Below are positions 24,775-37,600 of a stretch of DNA of 64,000 nucleotides, in pieces. Location: NCBI GenBank assembly GCA_050084985.1, contig JBITNC010000001.1, forward strand, positions 2,976,001 to 3,040,000, written 5' to 3'. Every line of letters begins with the position of its first letter. Positions within the stretch are counted from its first letter, which is position 1. The stretch is from Nageia nagi. Its lineage: Eukaryota > Pinophyta. Made by a program: the position numbers and the translations under genes. Under the pieces are notes generated by a model. It was not told where the DNA came from. It made no database searches and was given only the letters and a program-made list of their open reading frames with translations.

Positions 24775-25110
24775 AGAAGGATGAACCTTTTGAACCACTC
24801 TAACATTTTCAATTAAGGAGAGGGTTGAACCTTTTTAACCACTCCAACATTTACCCATTTTGGAGAAAGTTGAACATTTTTAACTACTTAAATATTAAAC
24901 AATTATGGAGAAGGTTGAACCTTTTTAACTACTTCAATATTCAATAAATTATAGAGAAGGTTGAACCTTTTTAACCACTATAATACTCAATAATTAAGAA
25001 GAAGGTTGAATCTTTTTAATTATGCAAATATTCAAAAAATTACATAGAAGGTTGAACCTTTTTAACCACTTTAATATTCAACAATTATAGAGAAGGTCAA
25101 ACCTCTTGAA
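24775..25110 (-). repeat. About 45-bp tandem repeat, eight copies, in D
   Basis: Units begin near 24775, 24817, 24861, 24906, 24952, 24997, 25044 and 25088. Each carries GAAGGTTGAACCTTTTTAAC, whose core AAGGTT-N-AACCTT is an inverted repeat. A1 has two or three diverged units at the homologous place (11311-11400, AAGGTTCAACCTT). Confidence 0.9.
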
Positions 25111-25702
25111 CCACTTCAATGATGAGAACTCTTTATCATAGAATGTAAAGAGGAATAAATTCATTCACATTATCTTTTCAAACATCCATCAACATGGATA
25201 AAACTTCTTTAACAAAGAAGAAACATAAATTAAAATTGTAAGGTTTATATATATATTACCAATTTACATCATTTTTTAAGTCTTAAGAATGTAGAAGACT
25301 TAATCATTGATTGATTAATCCATAAATTTAAGAAATTTATTTAAATGTTGATGAAGATGAAGCAAAACATATATATTTATATATAGATATATCTTCTCAA
25401 AAGGTTAACTTTATGAACACGATTATAGCTTTGAATGTTTATCATAGTAGTATTTATAACAAAGTAAGGATCTATTATAATATATTTCCTTGCACACAAA
25501 AAAATAAAAAAATTCAATGTTTATATAGATAACACTTAGTAAGCATGCCTTTGTTATAATAAATTTTATTTAGATACTAAAAAGCAACCAAAGATATATT
25601 GCTTAAAATGTTCTTCTAAATAGTATTGAATACACACAATAGTATGCATATAACTTAAGTATTTAAAGGAGTAGCATTGAGCTTCAGAGACTTTAAATCT
25701 TA

Positions 25703-26940
25703 TCAGAGCATAAAATAATGCTCATCCAACATGCTATTCTTAGTTTGCAAGTGATTACACTCTTCCATGAGCAAATTAAAAGCCTGCTCGCACACTACTC
25801 TCTTTCATTTAAACATATCACACTTATGATTAGCATCATATAATTGCTAATGTAACTACTAAATTTCATGCTACAAGGAAGAGGGATTGGTCCTAAGTCC
25901 AGATGAAGAACCTTCCCCAATGTCAATTGGAGAATTAGTCTAAAGATAGCATGGAGTATTAAATTGAATAGGGATTGGAGTATTAGAAGGAGCATGAATC
26001 AAAGGATTAGGAGGAGCATTAAGTGAACCATGAGGTGAAGGATTAGGCATAATATAATCCTCTCCATAACCAAACCATGTTGGATACTCTTCATAACCAA
26101 TATGTGCTAGATACCTAACTACCATGGCTAATTCATGTTTTTACACTTGAATGACATGTCTTATTTATAGTCATTGTAATGAGGCAATTAGGTGTGGAAT
26201 TAATGTGGGTGGTAAGGATACCATAGATTTATTACAAAAATAAAATCTTCACCACAATATGGATCACATCATATATGTTCAAACATTATAAATGTAGGTG
26301 GTATGATCTTAGATTTGATATAGAAACAAGATCATCACCACAAGTTGTATCAACTTATTTTCGAGAACAGGAGGTGGCATCACATAAGTCTATGTGAATT
26401 AATTATAATGATGTTAGTGGAAAAAATATCGCATCATGAAATTAATATTTTCCACACAATAACCATAAAAAATTAGTAAATGACCATATGATCATCTTAT
26501 CATATTATGTGCAAACAATTTAATTTTTGTCAAAACTATATGTTGCCAAAAAATCATTGAATGGTAAAACATGGCCTTCCAAAATTGTTGAACAATTATA
26601 AAGGTGTCAACATCCACCCATTCATTATCCAAATTTTTTTTTCTTGTAAATAATATGTGCTTAAGAAAACATATCTATCTTATGGGCCTCATAAAAAAAC
26701 ATGTCTTGTTATTACTGTTGGCATGAATAATTATGTGGAGAAAGAAATACCATATGCACTAGATAAAAGGTAAGAAGAATATATAAATATGTTTGTATTT
26801 TTAGTTTATTGTGTAGCTTTATTAAGAATTTACTCTTCAAGTTGTATGAAGAACATAGGTGGTGGGCCACAACAAGTAGAACCAGCACAAAATGATGGGC
26901 CATAACAAGTGGAACTTGCACTAAATTTAGATGCAATAAA
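25703..26940 (-). pseudogene. Unidentified decayed coding region in D
   Basis: Two stretches on the minus strand look like former coding sequence. From 26125 to 25703 one frame runs 140 codons to a final TGA. It begins MVVRYLAHIGYEEYPTW, passes a Pro/Asn-rich middle and ends in a polar, Leu-spaced tail (NLLMEECNHLQ). Its internal stops are five TAG and one TGA, as expected from CAG and CGA. From about 26940 to 26530 another frame has short Cys/Gly/Pro repeats (SASSTCYGP, CAGSTCCGP), then a longer stretch with TAA at likely Gln codons. Between them (26200-26390) is a tandem duplication. No gag, pol or other family is recognised. Its distance from the 5' end is like that of gag in B1, so a diverged gag or an acquired gene are both possible. 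Confidence 0.4.
26205..26390. repeat. 86-bp imperfect tandem duplication in D
   Basis: On the minus strand, TTGTGGTGATGATCTTGT (from about 26344) recurs as TTGTGGTGAAGATTTTAT 86 bp further on. Similarity continues for about 60 bp, including ACCACC[TC]ACATT. Confidence 0.6.
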
Positions 26941-27879
26941 TTTTATGCTATATTACCCAAAACATAAGGATGCACCCTTTCAATTTAAAAAGTAATGTAA
27001 TAATTGCTTCTCTATGATGATTTAATATAATTATGGATAATAACATCCATAAAAATCATCTTTTTATTTTGGACTCCCTCCAAAAATTAAATTTTAGTCC
27101 CTTCGTGAGGTTCCAAGGGGCAGTGCCCCTAGCATGGATGGGGATTCAAATTTTTAAGAAAGGTAAAAAATAGGTGTTTTGAAAGAGATTTGAACAAAAT
27201 AATACTTTATTCCTCCCTGTTTGTCTCTTACCCTTAAATCCCCTATTTTTGCCTTATGCAAATTAATTTCAACTTGAATATCAATATATATTATTGAAAG
27301 AAAAAACGTTATGCTCCCCCTTAATTAATGTAGGAATATTTTTTCTAACACCTAAAATATTTATCCATAAATATTCTTTTTTTCAATAATAATACCCAAC
27401 AAATATTTATTCATAAATATTCTTCTTTCAATAATAACACCCAAAAAATATTTATTCATAAATATTTAGCTTTTAGTTTTTTTAAATAATAACACAAGAA
27501 ATATTTATCCATACATAAATATTGCTCTTATCCCCCTTGTTATTTAAAAAATAGTTTCTCAAAAAATTATAAACACTCATGTGTATTAATAAATTTCATT
27601 GCTAAGACATCATTAAGTTAGCAAGGAAAAATTTAGTAGTGAAATAATAAATGTGTTATACTCCTCATTAAATATAAAAGGAAGTTAAGGAAATAATTTA
27701 TTATCCAGTCACCATGCATCCACTTTTTAGAAAAAAATTAAATAATTGTACTATTTCAATAATATCCCATTTAATATAAGGGTGCAAAAATTAAATGGTT
27801 CCTCATGGTAAAAAGTCTTTCAAAAAAAATTTAAATTATGGAACATGCAATCTCCACCAAAAATAATGCCTAACAATTT

Positions 27880-29513
27880 TATTGTATTAAAATAATATAA
27901 ATAAAAAAAGGTAAAGAGAGGTGGGAGCTCTTGAAAAGATCCTAACTTAATGGACAACCCTGGGAAGGGTAGGGAGAATTAAACTAGTGTAAAAGGGAAT
28001 AAAGAGACCCAAAATGGTTTAAGGCATAAGGTGGAGGACATAGGGGGTGGGAAGGGTGCAAGGGGAGGATGCAAGGGATGGGAAGGGTGCTGGTGGCCAA
28101 AAGGGCATAGGGGGAGGTCATAGTGGATGATGCTAGTGGTAGCCCCAAGGGACTTCCATGCCCTTATAGGGGTGGCGATCCCTTTTGGGTGATTTGCACT
28201 CCCTTATATGGATGCGACCCCTCTCGGGGATCTGCACCCCCTTGGTGGTGGCAACCCCCTTAGGTTACACCCCCCTTAGTGGTGGTAACCCCCTTGGTGG
28301 TGGTGGTCTCCCCTTTGGGACTGTGCCCAAAATAAGAAATGCTTTTTTTAATAGATTTTAATTTTTATTTAGTATAAAATGAATATATATATATAATTAT
28401 GTTTTGTGATTATAAAAGATAAAAAACAAATTAAATTTTGTGTTAACAAAAATAAAATTTTAGTTTTAATTTTTTTATTGTAAATAAAACATTGCAAGTT
28501 TTTATAATTTTCTACAATCCAAAGATTGTAAATCCTCTACAAATCCTAGTTTATATTTTGTAAACCATAACCTCTAATTAAAAGTACATAGATGTATTTG
28601 CAACTAACTTTTTGGTAATAATATTATGTAGTTATTTTTGTACCATATATACAAATATTTAGCAATATTTGAACTATATTTATAAGCAAATAAATTACAA
28701 AATAGGTAAAATATTGACTAACAATGTATTTTTGTTAAATAAACTCAATTTTACAAACAAAATTATGATAACAATTTGTAAATAAATTTGCACAAAAAAC
28801 TACATAACATATTGTTATATATATATGTCATAAATTTTGTAAAATATGGCATACTAAACCCTTTTAAAGAGGTAATCTCTTCAACAAAGAGGAATTTAGA
28901 ACTAATCAAAATAAAGCATCATTTTTATTATTACAATTTTACATATTATAAAAAAAAACTTTTGTAATCTATTTGTTATAAAAGAAAATTACAAGATTTC
29001 TTTTTGTTTGTATAAAAACGAATTTGCAAGAATATGACATAAATAACAATAATCAATATTTTAATTTTCTTACCAAAGAAAAATACTTTATTACAAAAAT
29101 CATAAATTAGATTTTTTTATAAGTTTGTAACAATAATAAGATCTTAGCATAATTTTAAAAATCTAACTATTAAAAATTAGATTCAACTATGTAATGAAAA
29201 ATTTCTTTTGATAAAAGTTTTGCAAACACAAAATAAAATAATTGCAAAATTGTTAAAAAAATATATAACTAATATATTTAAAAATATTGTTAGTATTGAT
29301 CATTATAAATCTCAAGTATTAGAGAGATTAACTAGATCTAACAAAATAATAATAGATCTAATGCTTATTCTTAAATTGAAGGTTAAAATTCTAACCTTAA
29401 GATTAGATCTATCAAAGTTTTCCAATCTAACCATACAAAATATAGTAGATCTAGCTTTTGGTTTCAAAAAATAAAATTAAAAAAATACTAAGGGATAAGT
29501 ATACCTTTAAATT
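27880..29513 (-). other. Leader of D with C-rich block
   Basis: 27900-28330 is G-rich on the plus strand with repeated GGTGG and CCCCTT motifs; the rest is very AT-rich. The layout matches the B1 leader (7025-8140). An 88-residue plus-strand frame at 29208-29474 lies antisense to the element and looks random. Confidence 0.55.
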
Positions 29514-30020
29514 TGAAAAGAATTGAGAGAACTTAACTATAATATAAGCAACTCTAAACTCCCAAGATCATATGAAAGCTCATAATTCACTTCTAACAAA
29601 CTCACAAAGCAATATCATAATATAACATAAGATGTAAGTGTTTCTTCCAACTAGGAGTACATCCACTAATTAAATCTTTACTTCATTCACAAATACAACT
29701 CTTACAATCCTACTAATCTCAACTCCTAAGCACTATTCTGTAGCATAACTTTACTCCACAATTGGTGTTAATCATGAAGAGGGAGCCTTCTATTTATAGG
29801 CAAATCTCTCTCTTTGAATCACCCTTTTATCCAATGTACAAAAGGATGACATGCACATCCTTTTACCCAAGGGGCATGCTCATGACATGGAGTGTAGGAC
29901 AAGTTACATTATCATATTCACTAGAATACTTAAGGTATCAAATGATACCCTTAAGTATTAATAAACTTACATATAAGATTATTACAAAACCTTTACAATA
30001 ATGCATTATGCATTCCAACA
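29514..30020 (-). repeat. 3' LTR of copia B2
   Basis: Family-B LTR: plus-strand start TGAAAAGAATTG, end CATTCCAACA, followed by minus-strand purine tract TAAGTTGGAG (30021-30030). It contains the shared GTACATCCACT motif. Confidence 0.88.
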
Positions 30021-32150
30021 CTCCAACTTAATGCAATATTGGGATAGAAAAAATAAGAGAGAAGAAGAAGAGAAAGTAAGAGAGTTCTCCTCCAAATAGA
30101 TACAATGAAGATGAAAAATTTTACATATTTATGCCAAATATAATCATTAACCACAACCAATTTCATTGTACATGAAGTAGTCATCCAAATGAAAGTCATG
30201 AATAGATGTCCAAGAGCCTGCACACCTGAGGTAAGTAACTTGCAATCTCAAAGGAACTTGCAAGTAATAAGCAGCTCAAATAATAAGATTAGTTAGATGC
30301 AACATATTCATATCAACAAGGATAGATGAATCACATAAATACCATTATTAACTGATCAATAGTGCACTATAATTCATCATGAAGATGCCATACCAAAAAA
30401 CTCATAGTCACCTACTATATATAAAACATGTGTTGATTATCATCACAAAATAGAGCATGCACATATGAGTTCCTCACATATGGATAACTGAACAATGCCA
30501 AAATACACATAAGAGTTCCTCACACATGGATAACTGAATAGTGCTAGATTGGTCAATCTTTTGCTTTTAAAATTTTATACAAGTTCCTAACATAGAGTGA
30601 ACTTACCATGAAGGTTTACAACAAAAATCAACATTATACAATATAATATCCTCCTAGGGGTGAAGTTATCATCACAAACATGAATTCAACATAAGAATTC
30701 AAAATTTACTCTCCCTTGAGGGTAACTTCATCAACTCAATAGCATCTCTAAGCTTACAAAATTGATCTTCTGGGGTGGGCTTGACAAATAAATTAGTGAA
30801 GTTCAAGGTGGATAGATAATACTCTAGGTGTATGATGCCATCAAGAACCTTCTCCCTAATAAAATGAGTATGGATTTCCATATGTTTTATTCTCTGATAG
30901 ATCATAGGATTCTTAGCCAAAGAAATAGCCACATGATTATCTGAAGAAATCAAATATGAGCTACCATGCTCATACCTAATTTCTTTCAAAATATGCCTTA
31001 GCCAAATGGCTTCTTGGGATGCTACAGACATGGCATGATATTCAACTTCTATGGTGGAAAGAGAAATAGTAGGCTACTTCTTGGAAGTCCAAGAGATAGC
31101 ACCTAAACTAATGCTAAATACATACACAGGGATTGACTTCCTATCATCTCTATCTTCTCCATAATCAGAATATGAGAATTTAGAGAGAACAAATGAGGGC
31201 AACTTAGAATACTTGAGAGCAAGATCCTTAGTCCCTACAACATACCTTTAGATTTGCTAAATAGCATTGAGGTGCTTAACATATGATTTTTGCATGAATC
31301 ATACCATCAGATTCATTGTAAAGGTAATATCTAGTTTAGATATAGTCAAATATAAAAGAATACAAATTAATTGCCTATAAGTTGTATCATTAGCTAACTG
31401 AGAGTTGGAGCATACAGAAATAATGATTCCAAGAGAGATTGGGATTGCAGCATATCTACACTTCTCTATTCTAAACTTTTGCAAAATGTTTGATATATAC
31501 GTAGATTGATTAAGATAAGTATAATCCTTGTATTGATATACTTGCAATCTAAGATAGTAGTGCAAGAGACCAATATTAGTCATTTAAAATATTGTATTAA
31601 GTTTGGATATGCACTCTTGAATGATTTCATCATTATTCCTAGTTATCAAAAGATCATCCACATAAAGGAGAATCAATACCACATCTTTTTCTTGATTAAG
31701 CACATATAGATCGGAGTCAGAAAAATACTTAGAGAAACTAATATTTGCAAAATACATTAAAATCTTCCTGTACCAAACTCTAGGTGCTTGCTTAAGTCCA
31801 CATAATGACTTCTTTAGCTTGCACACAAAGGATTCTTTACCTTCCACAATGAACCCTTCTGATTGATTCATGAAAATTTCCACATCTAAGTCACCATTGA
31901 GAAATGCACTCTTGACATCAAGTTAAAAAACTTTCCATCCTTGAGCTGCAAAAAGAGCAAGGATAATCCTAAAAGTAAGCATATTTTCCATGGGAGCAAA
32001 TGTTTCTTTATAATCTACACCATATTTCTAAGCAAAACCTTTATCTACTAACCTTGCCTTGTATTTCTTAATGTTCCCAATTGAATTGAACTTGACCTTG
32101 TAGATCCACTTATTGCCAATCACATTCTTCTCATTAGGATAAGGAACCAA
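30021..32150 (-). pseudogene. pol: Copia pol of B2 (RT and RNase H), truncated
   Basis: The 3' untranslated region (30021-30698) contains the same 45-bp repeat as B1 (30460-30550). RNase H (30699-31031, with SVASQEAIWLRHILKEI) ends at the natural pol stop near 30699. The RT C-terminal part (31299-31583) and RT core (31584-31883, with LKQAPRVWY and YVDDLL at 31653-31664) follow. The N-terminal RT trace (GNKWIYK) is at about 32095-32130. It is cut at about 32150, so integrase, protease, gag and the 5' LTR are absent. A 15-bp repeat, TAGATCCACTTATTG, flanks the break (32101-32115 and about 32154-32168). Confidence 0.88.
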
Positions 32151-33304
32151 GGGTAGATCCACTTATTGATTGGTATAGCGTAACCTCAAGGGTTTGGTTT
32201 GGTCGTGTTCTCCACTTTCTACAATAATAGGTTCCTTGAAAGAACAAAGGTGGTGGGAATGTGCTTATGTAAATCGTTTACTCAATCTTTGGGTTATAGG
32301 TTGGTTCCTATCTATGTTTAAGGTCAAAAGTAATAGGAAAGAGATAAAAAGGTAAAGAGTAACAAGAAAGAGATAAATAAATGAACAACTAAAATGGAAA
32401 ATTTATAACCCAAGCATTGCAGCATAGGCGACAATCCATAGCCAAAATTAAGAATAGTAAACTACCTCACACTTGGAGTCTCAAAATCACAATACACAAC
32501 CATAATTTGAAGAAAATATTTCACACATAACATTCACAAAAGTAATAATAGCCACTTTATTGCAAGAGGGCAAAGCATTGTCTATTTGTATTATCATATG
32601 TGAATTGCTCTTATAGATTAAGGCAAATTTGTTAGAATATCTAACCATTCTAATTTCTAAAACTAACTATTTATACAACTTCCTCCCCTTTTGGGTGGTT
32701 GGATCTAATTAATATAGATTATTACTAGAATTGAATAAAATAACTACAATAGTATTATTTACATAAATATTACAACTACGTTAGATTATACAATATACAA
32801 GTTCAAATCAACATTAACTATCTAGATTTTTCAGATCTTTTGGGGATTTGTAACTTTTGATCAACCATGTCCATAGAGCCCCAATCTTTTTGACATGTTG
32901 TTGATTGCTCCTTCTATAACCCTATAATTGATTGAATTTAACACTATTACTAATTGAAAGTAGTACTATGGTATATTGAGCAATTATTTGATTGCACATT
33001 GATTGTTATGATTTGATTGTTTGCTTTATTAGCCTCCATCTACTCCTCTGCAATCTTTATGATGTACACTATGGATGTTAGTAATCTGAGTAATGATGGT
33101 TGGTAGATATTATGTTTGCTTAGATTGAGAATAACTACCACTTTTATGTGGAAATGAGTTGGTGTTAACACATTAACAAGGCTTTGGGGGTCAAACACTT
33201 AAGATGAAGTGGACCTAGGTGTTCTTTCTCATGCATTACTCCTCTACTCACTCGGTGAGCTCTATGTTCTTCTTCCAAGCCTTCTACTAATGATTTGGTT
33301 TTCT

Positions 33305-33620
33305 CTAAGACCTGTTGATTTTCACAAAAAAATATGATGTCATGCTTTGAAATCCCTAAGTACTATTTACATTTTGATTTAATTGAGATCCATTGATTTT
33401 AGCTAAAAAACATGATGTCATCTTCTAGAATGGGTGGGCTCTATATAATTTTTGATTTCTCCAAGACCTATTGATTTTCATAAAAAAGGTGACATCATCT
33501 CTTGAAATCATCAGGCTCTATCAATGATCTTCAAGAATCTACGATGCCTACTACTTATTTTGGGACTTGCTGATTTTGATTGAAAAATATAACATCATGC
33601 TTTGAAATTCCTAGGTATTA
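33305..33620 (+). repeat. Degenerate tandem repeat, about 80-bp unit, four copies
   Basis: Units start near 33305, 33385, 33462 and 33561. Each has [CT]TGATTTT, an A-rich stretch, then a GATGTCATC or GACATCATC core and TTGAAAT. Confidence 0.65.
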
Positions 33621-33704
33621 TTCACATTTTTCAAAAATTGAACTTTTAATATATATACAAGTCTTGGACTTTCATGCCAAAAATTTCTAAAGACTCTAAG
33701 GTAA

Positions 33705-34065
33705 CATATATGATTCTAGGTAATTTTGATACATGACTTCTTGAGTGTACTTGGAAAAGATGATATGATTTTTGGGAACTCTAAACTTTCAATTATTAAA
33801 GAGTAAAAGAATACAAATTTAACACAAGTCTTTTTGACAGAATCTCTGAGTGACCTTATTTACATATTTCTTGGGTATTGAAGAAAGATAAAACTCCTAG
33901 GTGACTTTATTTACAAAATGACTCCCGACACTCTAGGTAATAGGAATGAGAAAGGGGGAAGGGTTTAAATAATACAAGGCATGAATACTCTAAAAAAATG
34001 GTGCTTTCTTAGGTACTCTTATATACATAGCTTCTGAGTATTAAGGAAAATGAAATAATAAAGAA
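33705..34065 (+). repeat. Second degenerate repeat series
   Basis: A motif like CTAGGTGACTTTATTTACA followed by GACT or CTTC and GAGTATT recurs at about 33715, 33848, 33898 and 34012. Spacing is irregular. Confidence 0.45.
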
Positions 34066-34259
34066 CAAGTAAGATTACCCAGATTTTGAGTATTATTTTG
34101 GAGGAATACATATGTCAAGAGGAAAATGAAAGTGTGGCTATATACTTGAATAAGAATATTGAACTTAGGACCCAGTTTATGGGGTGTCATTGCAATTGAA
34201 TTAATAATGAGTTTATGATGTTTATCATCCTTCAAAGCCTCATAAACTCATAAGTGTTT

Positions 34260-37200
34260 CCTCATGTTTCAAGAGAAGTCTTGAAAAATTTTGTTAAGTG
34301 TTTCCTCATTGCAATTGAACCAATAATGAGTTTATGATCTTCACTCCTAAGGAGAATCCCATGGCACTTGAGCTAACAAATACTTACTTCAAAAAGAAGT
34401 TTAATAACCAAAAGAATTCTTCCCATGCTTCAAAAAGGAATTTCAAGAAAGGTAGAAATAAACAATAGAATGGTCATGACAAGTCAAGCAAATCAAAAGC
34501 CAAGTTTGATGGTAATTATAATTTTTGTGGCATCTATGGTCATTAGAAATTTGATTACTACAAGAAAAGAGAGAACAAGGTGGCAAAGGATTTAAAAAAT
34601 CAAATAAATTCAATGGAAATAAGAAGAATAAAATATTTGTTTATGTTTTTACTATTACTCAGTCTCATATTTTCTCAAATGATTAGATTGTTGACTCTGG
34701 GTGCACTAATCACATGTGTTTTGAAAAGGCTAAATTTAAAAATTTTCATAAGTATAGAAAAGATAGAGTTGTGATAGGTGATAATTCAATCCTTGAAGTC
34801 CAAGGTATTAGGAGTGTGTTATGTAAAGGAAAGGTTCTTGAAAATGTGCTGTATGTTTCTAAACTCTCTATGAAACTCTTTTTTGTAATTTAGGTTGCAA
34901 GGAAAGGATACTCTTTCGAGTTCAATTCACACTCTTAGTGCATGAAGAAGAGACCTGCTATTTTGATGAAAGGATCAATGGAAGATGATCTTTACATTAT
35001 GGATCAAGCTTTAACAAAGATGTGCCTTGCTACAAATGTTTTCTCTAAGGGAAATCTTTGGCACCATAGATTAGGACACCTTAACCACAAGAATATTCAA
35101 GTTATGAGAGATTAAGAACTTATGTAATGTTTGCCTATGATATCATATATAATTGGTCTTTGTGAGCAGTGCATCCTAGGCAAGATGAATAGATAAAAAT
35201 TTGAAAAAGATAAGGTAATAAGGGTTCAACTTGTGCATTCAGATTTGATGAGCCCATCTCTGACTAAGTCACTTGGGAAAGCCTTTTATGTCTTAACCTT
35301 CATCGATGACTTCAACAAGATGACATTTGGTTACCTTCTAAAGCACAAGGATCAAATCTTTTATAAGTTCAAAGATTTCAAATCCTTAGTTGAAAATCAA
35401 TATAGATCTAAAATAAAGATGTTGAGATATGATAATGGAGGTGAGTATAATAGTAATGAGTTTAATGACTATTATGCCAAATACAGAATTAGGAGGTAAT
35501 TTACGATCCCTTACACCCCTCAGTAGAATGATGTTATCAAAAGAAAGAATAATACCATTCAAGAAATAGCAAGTGCATGTTAGAAAACCTTTCTAGTTTC
35601 TTTTAGGGTGAAGCTATGAGCATTGCAATATACACCCTAAGTAGGTATCCTTCAAAAGCGCTTGAAGGCAAAACCTAGTATGAGGCATGGAAGGAAAAGA
35701 AACCTAACATCTTTTACTTTAGGATTTTTGGTTGAGATGCTCATGCCTTTGTTGTTCCATAAAAAATAAAGAAGATGGACAAGAGATCTGAAAAGTGCAT
35801 CTTTGTGGGCTATGATAGTTAGTATAGAGGCTACAGGCTCTACTCTCCTTCCTCTATAGTAATTTTCATTTCAATAAATGTAATTTTTATTGAACTACCT
35901 AAGGAATCTACTTATAATGAGGACCTAGATGATTTTGATGACTCTTCTATTACGCCTAACTATATGGATATCAATGTGGATAATTCACCTCAAGAGAAAA
36001 ATTCTCCAACATAAAGGATAACAAGAAGTATGACCTTAAATAAATCCTTATTTACCAAAATTGATAGTAAGAATAAGCCCTCATCATTCAAGGAAGCTTC
36101 AAAGCACGAGTGTTGGATGGAAGAAATGAACCTAGAGTATGAGGATCTAATGAAAAATCAAAATTGGGATTTGGTTCTCTATCCTAATGAATGGAATGTG
36201 ATTGGCAATAAGTGGATTTACAGGTCAAATACAATTCAATTGGAGAAATTGATAAATATAAGGTAAGGTTAGTAGCCAAATGTTTTACTTAGAAATACAG
36301 ATTTGATTATGAGGAAACCTTTTCTTCAGTGGAAAAGATGCCCACATTCAAGTTAATCCTTACTCTTTTAGTAGGTCAAGGGTGGAAAGTTTTTCAAGTT
36401 GATGTTAATAGTGCTTTTCTCAATGGTGGCTTAGATGTAGAGATCTACATGAACCAAACATTAGGATTTGTTATGAAAGGCAAAGAGTCCTTTGTGTGCA
36501 AACTAAAGAAGTAATTTTATGGACTTAAGCAAACACCTATAGCTTGGTATAAAAATATTTTAGGATAATTTGAAGACATTGGGTTTTCTAAGTGCTTCTC
36601 CAATACAGATCTATATATGCTCAATCAAGGATAAGACTTGCTCTTAATTCTTCTATACGTGGATGATCTTTTTATTAGAGGGAATAATGTTGAAATAATC
36701 CAAGACTGATTATCCAAACTTAAGGCAACTTTTGAAATGATTGATCTTAATCTCTTGCACTACTACCTTGGTATGTAAGTGTACCAATACAAGGATTATA
36801 CTTGAGTTAATCCAAGTATATATCAGATATATTACAAAAGTTTAGAATATAAAAATACAAAATTGCTACAATCCAAATCTCTCTTGGAATCAAATTGTCT
36901 CTTAGCTCCAACTCTTAATTGGTAGATGCTATGGCTTATAAGCAATTAATTGGTAGCCATCTTTATTTGACTATTTATAGGCTATATATTGCCTTTGTAG
37001 TAAATCTTATGGCATAGTTTATGTAGAAACTATATGTTGAGCACCTCAATATTGTTAAGAAAATTTTGAGGTATATTGTAGGAACTAAGGATATTGCTCT
37101 TAAGTATTCCAATTTACCCTCATTTGGTTTCTCAAGGTCTCAAATTTTCACAATGGGGGAGATAGAGATGATAGGAAATCAACCTTTGCTTATGTGTTTA

Positions 37201-37600
37201 GCATTGTTTTAGGTGTTGTATCTTAGGCTTCCAAGAAGCAACCTACTACTGCTCTCTCCATCATAGAAGAAGAATTTTAAGCCATGTCAATTGTGACTCA
37301 AGAAGCTATTTGGTTGAGGAATATTCTGAAAGAAATTGGGTATGAGCAAGCTCACCCACATCATGTTTCTTCAAATAATCAGTTAGCTATTGCTTTGGCA
37401 AAGAATCTTATTTTATATAAAATAATAAAACATACATGTTGAAATCCAAGCACACTTTATTAGGGAGAAGGTTTTGGATAGTATCCTTCACTTGTAATGT
37501 TGTCCATCAATCCTAAACTTTGCTTATTTATTTACCAAGTCCCTTCCTGAAGCCTAATTATGCAAGCTTAAGGAATCTATACAGTTGATGAAGTTTCTCT
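34260..37600 (+). pseudogene. pol: Copia gag-pol of B3, broken
   Basis: In order: the gag C-terminus with a decayed knuckle (FCGIYGH, stop for Gln, last Cys to Tyr, about 34530-34570); protease with intact DSGCTNHMCF at 34693-34722; the GAG-pre-integrase motif LWHHRLGHLNHKNI near 35060; integrase (35233-35499, ending near YDNGGEYNSNEF); RT (36030-36780) with QVDVNSAFLNG and YVDDL at 36656-36667; and RNase H to about 37600. Frames shift repeatedly. Stops stand at expected Gln codons, for example 35497 (TAA) and 35524 (TAG). The 5' LTR, PBS and most of gag are missing. Confidence 0.9.

Larger units (their letters stand above)
23194..29513 (-). mobile_element. Element D: LTR element without recognisable gag-pol
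   Basis: A 3' LTR at 23194-23699 and a purine tract are followed, in reverse, by a 3' region shared with A1 (23700-24800), a tract GCCCTCAAGGGGGAG at about 24340-24355, an unidentified decayed coding region (25703-26940) and a long leader with a C-rich block (27900-28330). The 5' LTR and PBS are missing: the leader stops at 29513, where the B2 LTR starts. D inserted into E. It resembles a LARD, but with a reading frame at about the distance from the 5' end where B1 has gag. Confidence 0.6.
32151..34259. other. Unassigned 2.1-kb spacer between B2 and B3
   Basis: No coding domain is recognised. The right half is built from degenerate tandem repeats (listed separately). TTTATACAACTTCC near 32675 and other AT-rich stretches could be LTR remains, but no boundary is visible. 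Confidence 0.4.

Noticed and set aside
24775-25110. CRISPR-like regular repeats
   Set aside because: Units are directly adjacent with no unique spacers, diverge gradually and lie in a plant LTR element; this is a minisatellite.
29208-29474. 88-codon plus-strand frame, Leu/Ile/Lys-rich
   Set aside because: Antisense to element D, in very AT-rich leader; composition explains it and no relative is recognised.
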